Shown here one piece after another: positions 34,443 to 44,200 of a stretch of DNA of 64,000 bases. Numbering within the stretch: position 1 is the stretch's first letter; each line of letters begins with the position of its first letter. The stretch spans positions 806,001 through 870,000 of the forward strand of contig NZ_CP139035.1 in NCBI RefSeq assembly GCF_029854705.2, read 5' to 3'. A program made the translations under genes and the position numbers. The stretch is from Akkermansia sp. N21116 (GTDB lineage: Bacteria; Verrucomicrobiota; Verrucomicrobiia; Verrucomicrobiales; Akkermansiaceae). The notes under the pieces are model-generated. The model was not told the origin of the DNA. It did not search any database and was given only the letters and a program-made list of their open reading frames with translations.

Positions 34443-35549
34443 TTAGGTTCTTTTTTTGATGGTTGGCGGCAGATCCTGCAGGCGGGGCAGCTTGCGGGCT
34501 TTAGGAGGATTGTCGATGATATGGGCGATCCATCGGAGGTCGTCGGAACTTTCCAGCCCCAGCTTGAGGAGCATGGAGATGGGAACGGCCAGAAGCATGC
34601 CGAGAGGTCCCCACATCCAACCCCAGAAGACGACGGAAAGCAGGACAACGCTTGTGGCTATGCCGAATTGTTTGCCGAGGAGCATCGGTTCAAGAACCTG
34701 GCCCAGTAGCATGTTCATGCCAAGATAGCCTCCGGCGACGATGAACGTATCGGTGGTGCCGAGCGTCAGGGCTGCCAGCATGATGGGAGGTACGGCTGCG
34801 ACAATGGATCCGAATGTCGGGATGTAATTGAGAGCAAAGGCGACAATTGCCCAGAGCAAGGGAAGATCTACCCCGACCGAGGCACAGAGAATCCATGCGC
34901 AGATACCTGTCAGAATGCTGATGAACGTCTTAATAACCAGGTATTTCTGGATACCGGCGAGGGTTTTGGTGAATTGGATGACACCCGGGCTGTTTGCCTG
35001 GGCCATTTTGCGGATGTTGGAACGGAAACGCGGAGCTTCTCCCAGGAAAAAGGTCATCAGGATCAGGACAAGCGTGGTGACGGTGAGAATAGTGGCGGCT
35101 TTGCTCATCAGCATGGTACTCCAGTCCACGATGCGCTTGCCGTCCAGCATTTCCGTGAGGACTTCCATCACTTTGGATGCCTGGGTGTCCAGATCATGAC
35201 GGCGCAGGAAATCGATGATCTCCGCGAACTTTTCCTGGAGGACGACATTGTACTTGGTGATGACGATGGTGGTGAGATCCTTGGCCAGATAATTGACGAG
35301 GAATCCGATGCCGGTGAGGAATCCAAAATCGATGACGACGGTCAGGAGGACGGACAGCCAGTGGGGAAGGCGGCATTTGTCACGCAGGAACTGGGTAACG
35401 GGGTAACTGATGACGGCCAGGAAAGACGCCAGAATAATGGGAAGGATAATATCCTGTCCTGCCTGGAGGCCGGCAATGATGATGACTGTGCTGGCGGCTG
35501 TAATCAAAACCCGCAGTCCATCTTTGCCTGTTGTCGTTGCATGCATCAT
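34443..35549 (-). CDS. AI-2E family transporter
   Basis: A 368-residue membrane protein of the TqsA/PerM family. It has about seven to eight membrane helices, including VLITAASTVIIIAGLQAGQD, IILPIILASFLAVISYPV, WLSVLLTVVIDFGFLTGIGF, and the C-terminal half ISILTGICAWILCASVGVDL, PLLWAIVAFALNYIPTFGSI, VAAVPPIMLAALTLG. A soluble region separates helix three from the rest (about 80-180). The LNYIPTFGSIVAAVPP motif is characteristic. Substrate is unknown: PerM-type members are often general exporters rather than AI-2 carriers. The start at 35549 or 35546 fits the first membrane segment. Confidence 0.9.
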   Translation of the reverse strand: MMHATTTGKDGLRVLITAASTVIIIAGLQAGQDIILPIILASFLAVISYPVTQFLRDKCRLPHWLSVLLTVVIDFGFLTGIGFLVNYLAKDLTTIVITKYNVVLQEKFAEIIDFLRRHDLDTQASKVMEVLTEMLDGKRIVDWSTMLMSKAATILTVTTLVLILMTFFLGEAPRFRSNIRKMAQANSPGVIQFTKTLAGIQKYLVIKTFISILTGICAWILCASVGVDLPLLWAIVAFALNYIPTFGSIVAAVPPIMLAALTLGTTDTFIVAGGYLGMNMLLGQVLEPMLLGKQFGIATSVVLLSVVFWGWMWGPLGMLLAVPISMLLKLGLESSDDLRWIAHIIDNPPKARKLPRLQDLPPTIKKRT

Positions 35550-35680
35550 GGCGGAATGTGGCTTGAACCGGTATGAAATGGCAGGAAGCCGCGTTGAGCT
35601 TCTCAAATTTCCAATCTGTTGGCAATCCTTTGTTCCCGTTCGTGATCGGGATGCATTATTTTCGGTTCCAGAATAACAAA

Positions 35681-35713
35681 AAAACCCGGGCCGGACAAAC
35701 CGGACCGGGTTTT
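35681..35713 (-). terminator. Terminator of pseudopilin cassette A
   Basis: Arms 35681-35694 (aaaacccgggccgg) and 35700-35713 (ccggaccgggtttt) pair over 14 bp with one mismatch, with a T-run on the minus strand. It lies 23 nt after the secreted protein gene and ends the cassette. Confidence 0.85.
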
Positions 35714-35736
35714 GTGACGAAACTGGAAGGGACTGG

Positions 35737-36558
35737 TCAGTCTTTGTAGATGGTAATGGACTGCATCAAAATGCTGTTGCCGGCAGGATTGGGAAGGATC
35801 AAAATGAGATTGCCGCAGATTTTGTCCGTTTTCAGGATCATTTTACGTTCGATAAACCACTGTTTTTGGCCATTCTTGAGAGTAAGTTCCTTGCGGATTT
35901 CCATGGGCAGAGTGCGGTTGGCCTTGGGGAGGCTTTGCCCGAACTTCCATTCCTGGTTGCCGGCCATCAGCATTCTGTCTTTTTCCCCGGAAGGAGCCTG
36001 CGGAACGATGAGCAGGTAAGGCGTTGAGGTCATGTTCTTGATGATCGTCATGCCCGGCTGACAATCTTTTTCTTCAATATAGCTCAGAAGCATTTGCTTG
36101 CCCGAGAAACAGAAAACTCCCAGAATCTTTCCGGAAATATTGGCCGGAATTTCCGCCTTGAAAAATGGTTGAAGCTTGTTTTCCTTGGTCGGAATGTCCT
36201 CGTAGAAACGGATGACCCTGTCTTCGGGGAAAGGAACGCGCGCTGCCGGTAGGCCGAAGCGCATAGGAACTTCGACGAAGACGTCTTTGTTGATTGGCAT
36301 GAGAGCCTTGTTCAGGTTGCTATTGGGCATGCCGAAGACGAAACGGATACCCGTTGTCAGACCTGCAGGAGGTTTGATGATGGTTGGACCTTCTTGTTTG
36401 GCATTCGGATTCTGTTTGGGATTTTGGGAATTCCCGGCTGCCGGTTGAGCTGCCGGGGTACCGCCGGTGCTTCTTGATGAAGCCGGTGCCGGAGTCTGAG
36501 CCAAGGTGATACAGGGAACCGTAAAAGCTAAAAGGATGGCTGTGACAATCTTTTTCAT
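35737..36558 (-). CDS. Secreted partner protein of pseudopilin cassette A
   Basis: A 273-residue protein with a Sec signal peptide (MKKIVTAILLAFTVPCITLA, cleavage after TLA). A Pro/Ala/Asn/Gln-rich stretch follows (about residues 21-62). The folded part begins GLTTGIRFVFGMPNSNLNKA and includes GLPAARVPFPEDRVIRFYED, ILGVFCFSGKQMLLSYIEEK, CQPGMTIIKNMTSTPYLLIV, IRKELTLKNGQKQWFIERKM and LILILPNPAGNSILMQSITI then YKD. It is a paralogue of the gene at 50265-51050, including the pattern G-L-P-A-x-R-V-P-F-P-[ED]-D-x-V-I-R-[FL]-Y and the ending [IL]-x-x-[IS]-[IT]-[IL]-Y-K-D. It starts 50 nt after giant gene 1 on the same strand. I recognise no family. It may be an exported assembly partner or cap for the pseudopilin; that is inference from the repeated linkage. 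Confidence 0.85.
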   Translation of the reverse strand: MKKIVTAILLAFTVPCITLAQTPAPASSRSTGGTPAAQPAAGNSQNPKQNPNAKQEGPTIIKPPAGLTTGIRFVFGMPNSNLNKALMPINKDVFVEVPMRFGLPAARVPFPEDRVIRFYEDIPTKENKLQPFFKAEIPANISGKILGVFCFSGKQMLLSYIEEKDCQPGMTIIKNMTSTPYLLIVPQAPSGEKDRMLMAGNQEWKFGQSLPKANRTLPMEIRKELTLKNGQKQWFIERKMILKTDKICGNLILILPNPAGNSILMQSITIYKD

Positions 36559-36608
36559 GGAATCTAGTCGATTGTATATATGTGCGTTGGGCCATCCCTT
36601 CAAATGCA

Positions 36609-39600
36609 TCAGACTTCTTCCGGGGAGAGCCAACGGAACGATATAATATCGAATTTCCGTCCGAATGCACGATTTATATTGCTTAACTGTGTTTTTTCCA
36701 GTGAACCCGTGCTTGTGTTGGGCTGATAGGCCGGGGTTTCGGGGGCATCCGTCGGATCGACATAGTCCACTCCGCGTTTGACGACGGCTTCACACCAGGC
36801 GCGGGAGAGGATGCTCTTGCCGGATTTGGTCGTCAGTTCCCCGTACGCCCGGATGGTGAACGTATCGTCCCGCGTCGTCAGGATGTTGCCCAGCACGGCC
36901 AGGATGTCGGACTGGATCAGGTAGCCGGGCGCTCCCGTAAACACGTTGCCGCGCGCGGCCTCCGGATTCGGATAGGGGGCGGAGGGATTCAGGACGGAGC
37001 TTTGCACCTGGTCGAAGACGGAGTTGATGCCCGTGTTGTCGATGGCCGCCTGGATGGCGCCCTTCAACCCGAGGTCTCCGGATGTGAGACGCCGGTTGAC
37101 GAACTCGGCCATGTTGAGGAACGGGCCGCGCTTCTTGACTTCGGCAACGAGGTTTTCCGTCAAGCTGTCGAGCGTTCTCTCATCAAGCTTGCGAAGGTCG
37201 GACCATGCCTGGGCGACACCGTCGGTCAACCCGTTGGTAATGCCAATGCTGCCGTAATCGTCCACATGGGACTGATCGCTGCTGGCTACGCCGAAACGGG
37301 AGAAGTAGGCCGTGTTTTTATCCTGGCTGAGTGGAGTGATTCCATTGGTCGAGGAGTTGAAGAGCAACTGGCGGTCCCTGAGTCCCTTGATGACGGACTT
37401 CCACGCTTTCATGGATGTAGAGTTCACATTGAAAGCGCCTTCGACGCTGACATACTTGGCCACTTTCTTGTAGCCGTCGGAATCGCTCAGTTCACTGATG
37501 ACGTCTTCAACCTTGGAAGCACCGGGGTTCAGGGAGAACCGTGAATTGGGCAGGACTTCCAGAGAGTTGACGTTGGCGGTGGTGTCTTTTTTATCGCTGA
37601 GCACGTTTTGGAGGACGTCGGTGAATTCTTCTTTGCCTCCGCCATTGCCAATCTGAGAGGGACGGTTGGAGATGGAAGAAGCGAACCAGGAGTCCCAGAC
37701 GCCGTCGTTGGCCATCAGGGCGTGATCCCAGAAATCTCCGAGTTCCTTGTCTCCCGAGATTTCGCTGTGAACAAATACCCGGTTGCCTGGAATCATGGGG
37801 TCGGCAAACGAGTTGCCAATACCGATTCCGGGAACGCCGGACTGGTAGGAGAACCGTTTTGCAATAGTCGCCGGGGAATCATTGCCCTGGGTGTACCAGC
37901 CGGGGGTCAGGCGGGCGCCGGCAAATCCGGCAATGGAGTAGGGCGGATGAATGGGGATTTCCGTGGCGGAGATCTTGTTGATCTGTTCGGCACCGGGGCC
38001 TCCGAAGGTCGTGAGGCGCGTTCCGTCGTTGTTCAGAACGTTGGAAATGGAAATCGGAGCAAATCCTTCCGGGTCGTTGTGGTGCTTGACTTCGAACTGG
38101 TACGGGCTGTAGGTACGGGACAAATCGCTGGCGGCGACCATCTGGTTACCCCAGAAGAGAGGCGAGGAGTGTTGCCAGATTTTGGTGCGGTAGTCCTTGT
38201 TTTCCGGATAGGTACCGACGAGGGGAGTCTGGCTCCATTTGACGGAAATGCCGTAATAGGCCACGAAATCATATTTTTCAGCTCCGACGCCACAGCATCC
38301 GTGATATTTGCGATAACCGTAGCCGGGACGATTGACAATAGTGGAGGCGTCTTTGTTGTCGTAGGGATTTTCCGGGTTATCCCTGTCCCTGTATAGTTCG
38401 TGCGGGAATTTGATCTCCTGAATCAGGGGTTCTTCCCAGACACCCCAGTTCAAGTTGTAGAAGGCCGGCATTTTTTTGGCGAAAGAATCGGGCATGTCGC
38501 CCATGGCTCCACCGCTTTGCTGAGTTAGTTCGTATTCCTTGCCTATTTCATCCTGATCGAAGAGACCGGCAATACTGACATAGGCATTCATTTCACCGGA
38601 AGCCTTTCCTTCGTCCGTGTACACTTGGGAGAGCACGGAGTTGCGAGGTTGGACGGTTAAATCCTTGGCCTTGGGCACAAAGTCCACTTTGGCTTTGCGA
38701 TAGGTATGTGATTGAGGAGAATTCGGCTGCGGGAAAGTCGGGAAGGAAGTGCTGCCATAGAGTGAGTCGAAACGGATACCGCACCACACGAAACTCCAGC
38801 CATAGGCCGTTACCTGATAGAGGTCTTCGGACCATCCTTCCTTGAGTGGATAGTTGTCAACTCGGATGTCTTTATTCTTGGCTTTAGCCTGGGCGGGATG
38901 GGGAGCCCGGCTATCGAAGACTTCGCCGCCGTTGTAAGTCGGAGGCCAAATACCCCGTTCCGAGCCGGGTTGGGAATACATAATGATTTCCCCTGGTTCC
39001 AGAAATGATACATCCCCTTTGTCCGGATCCCCGGAGACGGACATGTCGACTTTCTGGCGCAGGGAACTGCCATAGTCGGCCAGAGGCCTTTGGACGGAAC
39101 CCTGATAACCGAAACCTCCGGGACCTTTGAAATAGGATGTGTAGGAACTGTCGTAATAGTTTGACAGAAGAGAATCGTCCACGTAGGAGGACTGGCCTTT
39201 TGAATAGCAGTGGTCGAAGTCGGTATAGAAATTATAAGCGGACTTCAGAGGCAGGAAGTGTTCCGCATTGACATAGGTTCCGAAAGGTTCTCCGTTGGCA
39301 CCTTCGAACTTCATGCTCACGTTGTATGGGTTCCACCACACGCTTACGGGGGTAATGAAAGCACAGGGAATAACGAATCCCGCGTCGCTGGAGCCAACCC
39401 CGCCTGTAGCATCACCCCACTGGGTAAAGGTATAGCCGATGAAGTTGTACTGTCGCAGCATGATGGGATTGCGCATGTACGTGTAGCGGTTGTTCATCAT
39501 CGTCGATACCGCTTCGGCATCGGCCGCAACTAGCGTATAGGGCCTTTTGCCGTCCCACTTCAGTGTCGCCGAGGCGTCCTGGCCGTTGCGCACCGTCGCT

Positions 39601-40778
39601 CCGTCCCAGATGTTGGACCAGTAATAGAATTGCGGCCACGACGCGATCGGACGCACGGTGACGGCCGCATTGCCGTCTTCATTGTTGTACGGGCGCAGGC
39701 CGACGTCATGACTGTTTGTCCGGAATTCGTCGGGGACTTCCTTCTGGGACATCATGATGTTCATGTCCTTCTTCAACCCGCCGAACTTGGAGTCCGTCTG
39801 CAGGCCGGAAGCATACAGGGACACATCGTGGAAGAGGCTGGGTATGTCGCGGGAATTGCGGGCCTGCAGCAGGACGGTGCCGCGCGTAATCAGGCGGGAT
39901 ACCTGTTCATCGTACGCATTGCCTCCGTCGGAGGGCAGGGTGCTGTTGAGAGAGGCAAGTTCCCGGATGGAGGAATTGTCCGGAGGAGGGGTGTTCCATG
40001 TAGCCCTCAATTTGTCCACATCCTGGCGGAGCCTGTCCTTGTAGGCAGGCAGGTTGATCCGCGCCTTCTGGTTTTCCGCGCTGACCCACCAGGCGATGTT
40101 TTTGATCGTACGGGAGTTTTTCTTGGAAACCGTGTCGAGCATGACGTTGGTGGAGTCGTCCACCTGCACGAGCCCGGCATAGATTTCGTCCTTGCGGTCG
40201 GCGCGCAGTCCCAGAGTCCCTTCGCCGAGAAGAAGGATTTTGCGTCCCCGGTCGGCACGGTCCTGCCCCAGGTCCTGGGAGACGGAATTCAAGCGTGTCA
40301 GGAATTCCATGCGGCTGTCGGAAATCAGCCAGCTTCGGAACATGTTCTGGCGGCCCTTGGTGTACGTGTCCGTCAGGGAATAATTGTGGGTGGGGCTTTT
40401 GCGGTTCATCCACGTGTCCCAGGAGTTCCAGACGCCGAGGATGTGGGGAGAAGCCACGCCGTCGATGGATTCCGAATTGACCGACGTGTCCAGAATGCCG
40501 GAGTTGGCGGAGACGCGCTGGTCGGGTCCGAGTTCGCACTGGAGCTTGCCGATGGCGACTTCCAGGGCAAGGCGGGCCTGCGCCCGTGCCTCTGCGGCAT
40601 ACAACCCCTTCTGAGAAATACGCGTCTGCGACGCGGACATGGTCAGCAAGCCGACGCTGAGGAGGGCGAGCAGGACCATGAGCGTGATTGTCGCAATCAA
40701 TGCAAATCCTTGTAACTGATTCTTTAGGAAGTATATAGAAGTGCGCTTCCCGCGGTTACAACGGTATGTGATTTTCAT
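36609..40778 (-). CDS. Giant prepilin-like protein 1 (cassette A)
   Basis: A 1,389-residue protein. The basic leader (24 residues, ending QLQG) is followed by a hydrophobic helix FALIATITLMVLLALLSVGL, a prepilin-type cleavage site after Gly24. Position +5 is Ala, not Glu, as in GspK-type tip pseudopilins. Residues about 25-449 and 842-1345 are nearly identical in DNA to the two other copies, except short patches such as DVLQNVLSDKKDTTANVN. Residues about 450-840 are diverged but alignable. Near the C-terminus, KRGPFLNMAEFVNRRLTSGD and FTIRAYGELTTKSGKSILSR recall GspK, with a very large insertion between. Length and N-terminus recall the 'Verru_Chthon cassette protein A' family, from memory. 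The product is probably anchored in the inner membrane and assembled into a pilus-like structure at the surface. A secreted partner gene follows 50 nt downstream. Confidence 0.88.
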   Translation of the reverse strand: MKITYRCNRGKRTSIYFLKNQLQGFALIATITLMVLLALLSVGLLTMSASQTRISQKGLYAAEARAQARLALEVAIGKLQCELGPDQRVSANSGILDTSVNSESIDGVASPHILGVWNSWDTWMNRKSPTHNYSLTDTYTKGRQNMFRSWLISDSRMEFLTRLNSVSQDLGQDRADRGRKILLLGEGTLGLRADRKDEIYAGLVQVDDSTNVMLDTVSKKNSRTIKNIAWWVSAENQKARINLPAYKDRLRQDVDKLRATWNTPPPDNSSIRELASLNSTLPSDGGNAYDEQVSRLITRGTVLLQARNSRDIPSLFHDVSLYASGLQTDSKFGGLKKDMNIMMSQKEVPDEFRTNSHDVGLRPYNNEDGNAAVTVRPIASWPQFYYWSNIWDGATVRNGQDASATLKWDGKRPYTLVAADAEAVSTMMNNRYTYMRNPIMLRQYNFIGYTFTQWGDATGGVGSSDAGFVIPCAFITPVSVWWNPYNVSMKFEGANGEPFGTYVNAEHFLPLKSAYNFYTDFDHCYSKGQSSYVDDSLLSNYYDSSYTSYFKGPGGFGYQGSVQRPLADYGSSLRQKVDMSVSGDPDKGDVSFLEPGEIIMYSQPGSERGIWPPTYNGGEVFDSRAPHPAQAKAKNKDIRVDNYPLKEGWSEDLYQVTAYGWSFVWCGIRFDSLYGSTSFPTFPQPNSPQSHTYRKAKVDFVPKAKDLTVQPRNSVLSQVYTDEGKASGEMNAYVSIAGLFDQDEIGKEYELTQQSGGAMGDMPDSFAKKMPAFYNLNWGVWEEPLIQEIKFPHELYRDRDNPENPYDNKDASTIVNRPGYGYRKYHGCCGVGAEKYDFVAYYGISVKWSQTPLVGTYPENKDYRTKIWQHSSPLFWGNQMVAASDLSRTYSPYQFEVKHHNDPEGFAPISISNVLNNDGTRLTTFGGPGAEQINKISATEIPIHPPYSIAGFAGARLTPGWYTQGNDSPATIAKRFSYQSGVPGIGIGNSFADPMIPGNRVFVHSEISGDKELGDFWDHALMANDGVWDSWFASSISNRPSQIGNGGGKEEFTDVLQNVLSDKKDTTANVNSLEVLPNSRFSLNPGASKVEDVISELSDSDGYKKVAKYVSVEGAFNVNSTSMKAWKSVIKGLRDRQLLFNSSTNGITPLSQDKNTAYFSRFGVASSDQSHVDDYGSIGITNGLTDGVAQAWSDLRKLDERTLDSLTENLVAEVKKRGPFLNMAEFVNRRLTSGDLGLKGAIQAAIDNTGINSVFDQVQSSVLNPSAPYPNPEAARGNVFTGAPGYLIQSDILAVLGNILTTRDDTFTIRAYGELTTKSGKSILSRAWCEAVVKRGVDYVDPTDAPETPAYQPNTSTGSLEKTQLSNINRAFGRKFDIISFRWLSPEEV
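36720..38250 (-). repeat. 3' homogenised block, copy 1
   Basis: Long near-identical DNA shared with 41336-42866 (same strand) and with 48515-50040 (opposite strand), broken by short diverged patches (for example around 37560-37630). The last ~100 bp of each gene are diverged again. Boundaries are judged by eye. Confidence 0.75.
38260..39430 (-). other. Diverged central segment of giant gene 1
   Basis: About 390 codons that differ from the other two copies in both sequence and synonymous sites, while keeping anchors such as TPVSVWWNPYNVSMKFEGAN, QRPLADYGSSLR, DIRVDNYPLKEGWSE and FYNLNWGVWEEPLIQEI. Rich in Tyr, Ser, Gly and Pro. Probably the exposed, faster-evolving domain. Confidence 0.75.
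39440..40709 (-). repeat. 5' homogenised block, copy 1
   Basis: About 1.27 kb nearly identical to 44056-45323 (direct) and 46039-47308 (inverted). In a 90-nt sample near 39580-39670 only two bases differ from copy 2. The block begins at the codon for the Gly of the prepilin cleavage site. Confidence 0.8.
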
Positions 40779-40863
40779 GACAGAATAGAAACTAGAATGA
40801 GAAAAAGAAAGACAGAGGGACTCCGTAAATTAACAGTCATGTGTTAGCTAACTGAAGCTTGTA

Positions 40864-40896
40864 TATCAAGTAAAAAATTCTGTTTTTTACTTGATA
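40864..40896 (-). promoter_or_regulatory. Perfect 14-bp stem-loop in the leader of giant gene 1
   Basis: Arms 40864-40877 (tatcaagtaaaaaa) and 40883-40896 (ttttttacttgata), 5-nt loop. It lies 85 nt upstream of the ATG. In the sense direction no T-run follows outside the stem, so it is more likely a leader structure or operator than a terminator. Confidence 0.6.
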
Positions 40897-41089
40897 GATA
40901 GCCTCAACTATACAGGTTCTCCAAGTATTTCATATAATCTCCCACTTGCGAGAATTCGTTAGATAAATGGATAACGATACATTCCCGATAACTGTAGATT
41001 CATATGATTTTGCAGCATGTTGGAGTCATTATTAAAATAATAAAAACACCATAAATTCAATGCTATGCGTTGCTTAATGGAAATTTACC

Positions 41090-41120
41090 CATCGCATAAA
41101 AATGCCGTTTTTACACGATG
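41090..41120 (-). terminator. Possible terminator of giant gene 2
   Basis: Arms 41090-41102 (catcgcataaaaa) and 41108-41120 (tttttacacgatg) pair as 5 bp, a 2x2 internal loop, then 6 bp. It is about 105 nt after the stop codon of gene 2. A weak candidate. Confidence 0.35.
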
Positions 41121-41225
41121 AGTAGATACAGATATGCAGATTTTTTCAAATATTCCCATCTAGATTGTGAAGAATATTTCTGTATATGTCGGAATGCTGA
41201 TTATTTACCTGGGCGGCCGCATTAT

Positions 41226-44200
41226 TTATACTTCCTCAGGTGAGAGCCAACGGAAGGAAATCACGTCGAACTTTCTTCCGAATGCACGGTTGATATTGCT
41301 CAACTGGGTTTTGTCCAGCGATCCCGTGCTTGTGTTGGGCTGATAAGCCGGGGTTTCGGGGGCATCCGTCGGATCGACATAGTCCACCCCGCGCTTCACG
41401 ACGGCTTCGCACCAGGCGCGGGAGAGAATGTTCTTGCCTGATTTGGTCGTCAGTTCCCCGTATGCCCGGATGGTGAACGTATCGTCCCGCGTTGTCAGGA
41501 TGTTGCCCAGCACGGCCAGAATGTCGGACTGGATCAGATAGCCGGGCGCTCCCGTAAACACGTTGCCGCGCGCGGCCTCCGGGTTCGGATAGGGGGCGGA
41601 GGGATTCAGGACGGAGCTTTGCACCTGGTCGAAGACGGAGTTGATACCCGTGTTGTCGATGGCCGCCTGGATGGCGCCCTTCAACCCGAGGTCTCCGGAC
41701 GCGAGACGCCGGTTGACGAACTCGGCCATGTTGAGGAACGGACCGCGCTTCTTGACTTCGGCAACGAGGTTTTCTGTGAAACGATCCAGTGTATTTTCGT
41801 CGATTTTACGAAGATCGGACCATACCTGGGCGACACCATCGGTCAACCCGTTGGTAATACCGACACTTCCGTAGTCGTCCACATGGGACTGGTCGCTGCT
41901 GGCTACGCCGAAACGGGAGAAGTAGGCCGTGTTTTTATCCTGATTCATCGGGGTAACTCCGTTGGTCGAGGAATTGAAAAGCAACTGGCGGTCTTTGAGT
42001 CCCTTGATGACGGACTTCCATGCTTTCATGGATGTAGAGTTCACATTGAAAGCGCCTTCGACGTTGACATACTTGGCTACTTTCTTGTAGCCGTCGGAAT
42101 CGCTCAGTTCATTAATGACATTTTCAACCTTGTCGGCACCGGGATTCAGGGAGAAGCGGGAATTAGGCAGGACTTCCATAGAGTTGACGTTAGCCGTGGA
42201 ATCTTTTTTATCACTGAGGATGTCTTTCAGCACCTCTGTAAATTCTTCCCTGCCACCATTGCCTCCGATTTGCGTAGGACGGTTGGAAATGGAAGAAGCG
42301 AACCAGGAGTCCCAGACGCCGTCGTTGGCCATCAGGGCGTGATCCCAGAAATCTCCGAGTTCCTTGTCTCCCGAGATTTCGCTGTGAATGAACACCCGGT
42401 CGCCCGGAATCATGGGGTCGGCAAACGAGTTGCCAATACCGATTCCGGGAACGCCGGACTGGTAGGCAAAACGCTTTGCAATAGTTGCCGGGGAGTCATT
42501 GCCCTGGGTGTACCAGCCGGGGGTCAGGCGGGCGCCGGCAAATCCGGCAATGGAGTAGGGCGGATGAATGGGGATTTCCGTGGCGGAGATCTTGTTGATC
42601 TGTTCGGCGCCGGGGCCTCCGAAGGTCGTGAGGCGCGTTCCGTCGTTGTTCAGGACGTTGGCAATCGTAATCGGAGCAAATCCTTCCGGATCGTTGTGGT
42701 GCTTAACTTCGAACTGGTACGGGCTGTAGGTACGGGACAAATCGCTGGCGGCGACCATCTGGTTGCCCCAGAAGAGCGGTGAGGAGTGCTGCCAGATCTT
42801 GGTGCGGTAGTCCTTGTCTTCCGGATAGGTACCGACGAGGGGAGTCTGACTCCATTTGACGGACAAGCCGTAATAGGCCACGAAATCGTATTTTTCTGCA
42901 CCGATTCCACCTGCGCCATGGAGTTTTTTATATCCGTAGCCGTTCGCTTGGATGGTACCTGGGTCTTTATTATCGTACGGACTTTCCGGATTGTCTCGGT
43001 CACGATACAACTCATGTGGAAAACGGATTTCCTGAATGAGCGGGTCTTCCCAGACGCCCCAGTTCAAATTGTAAAATGCGGGAGATTTTTTAGCGAATGA
43101 ATCCGGAATGGACGAGGATGATGAACCGCTCTCTTCTTTTAACGGATAGGATTTTCCAATCAAATCGGGATCCATCAAGCCTCCGATGCTGACATAAGAG
43201 CTAAGTTCTCCCGATTCTTTACCTTCATCGGTGTAGACCTGTGACAGAACTGCATTGCGGGGTTCTGCCGATAATTCACTTGCTTTAGGAATGAAATCTA
43301 CTTTTGCTTTCCGGTATGTATGCGTTTGTGGAGAATTAGGTTGAGGAAAGGTTGGGAAAGAGGAGCTTCCGTAGAACGAATCGAATCTGACGCCGACCCA
43401 TACGAAGCTCCAGCCATAAGCCGTGACTTGATAAAGTTCTTCCGACCATCCTTCCTTAAGGGGATAATTATCGACGCGAATATCGTTGTTCTTGTTTTTT
43501 GCTTGAGCCGGATGTGGAGCCTGGGCGTCGAATTTGCTGCCGCCTTCGTATGTGGGCGGCCAAATGGGACGGTCTGAATTCGGTTGGGAATACATGACTA
43601 TTTCCCCGGGGGACAAGAAAGAAACATCTCCTTTGTCAGGTGAACCGTCCGTTGACATCTCAACTTTGTCCCGTAACGAACTTCCGTAATCGGCCAATGG
43701 TCTCTGAACGCTTGCCTGATAGCCGAAACCACCATCACCGACGGTGTAGGAAGTATAGGATTTATCTGAGTAATTTGATAAGAGAGAGTCGTCAACGTAA
43801 GAAGACTGCCCATTCGAATAGCAATGGGTATAGTCAGTATAGAAATTATAAGCGGACTTCAGGGGCAGGAAGTGTTCCGCGTTGACATAGGTTCCGAAAG
43901 GTTCTCCGTTGGCACCCTCGAACTTCATGCTTACGTTGTACGGGTTCCACCACACGCTTACGGGGGTGATGAATGTACAGGGGATCACCATGCCGCCATC
44001 TTTTGCACCAATGCCTCCGTATGAATTACCCCAACAGGTATAAGTATATCCGATGAAGTTGTACTGCCGCAGCATGATGGGATTGCGCATGTACGTGTAG
44101 CGGTTGTTCATCATCGTCGATACCGCTTCGGCATCGGCCGCAACTAGCGTATAGGGCCTTTTGCCGTCCCACTTCAGTGTCGCCGAGGCGTCCTGGCCGT

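Larger units (their letters stand above)
40779..41225. other. AT-rich intergenic region between giant genes 1 and 2
   Basis: 447 bp without a gene, clearly more AT-rich than the flanking coding DNA. It holds the leader of gene 1 with a perfect 14-bp stem-loop (40864-40896), the palindrome gttagctaac (40843-40852), and an imperfect inverted repeat (41090-41120) that may end gene 2 transcripts. The last ~20 bp before each minus-strand start are conserved between genes 1 and 2 (ctagaat, then gacagaata reading to the ATG). No promoter can be assigned with confidence. Confidence 0.6.
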
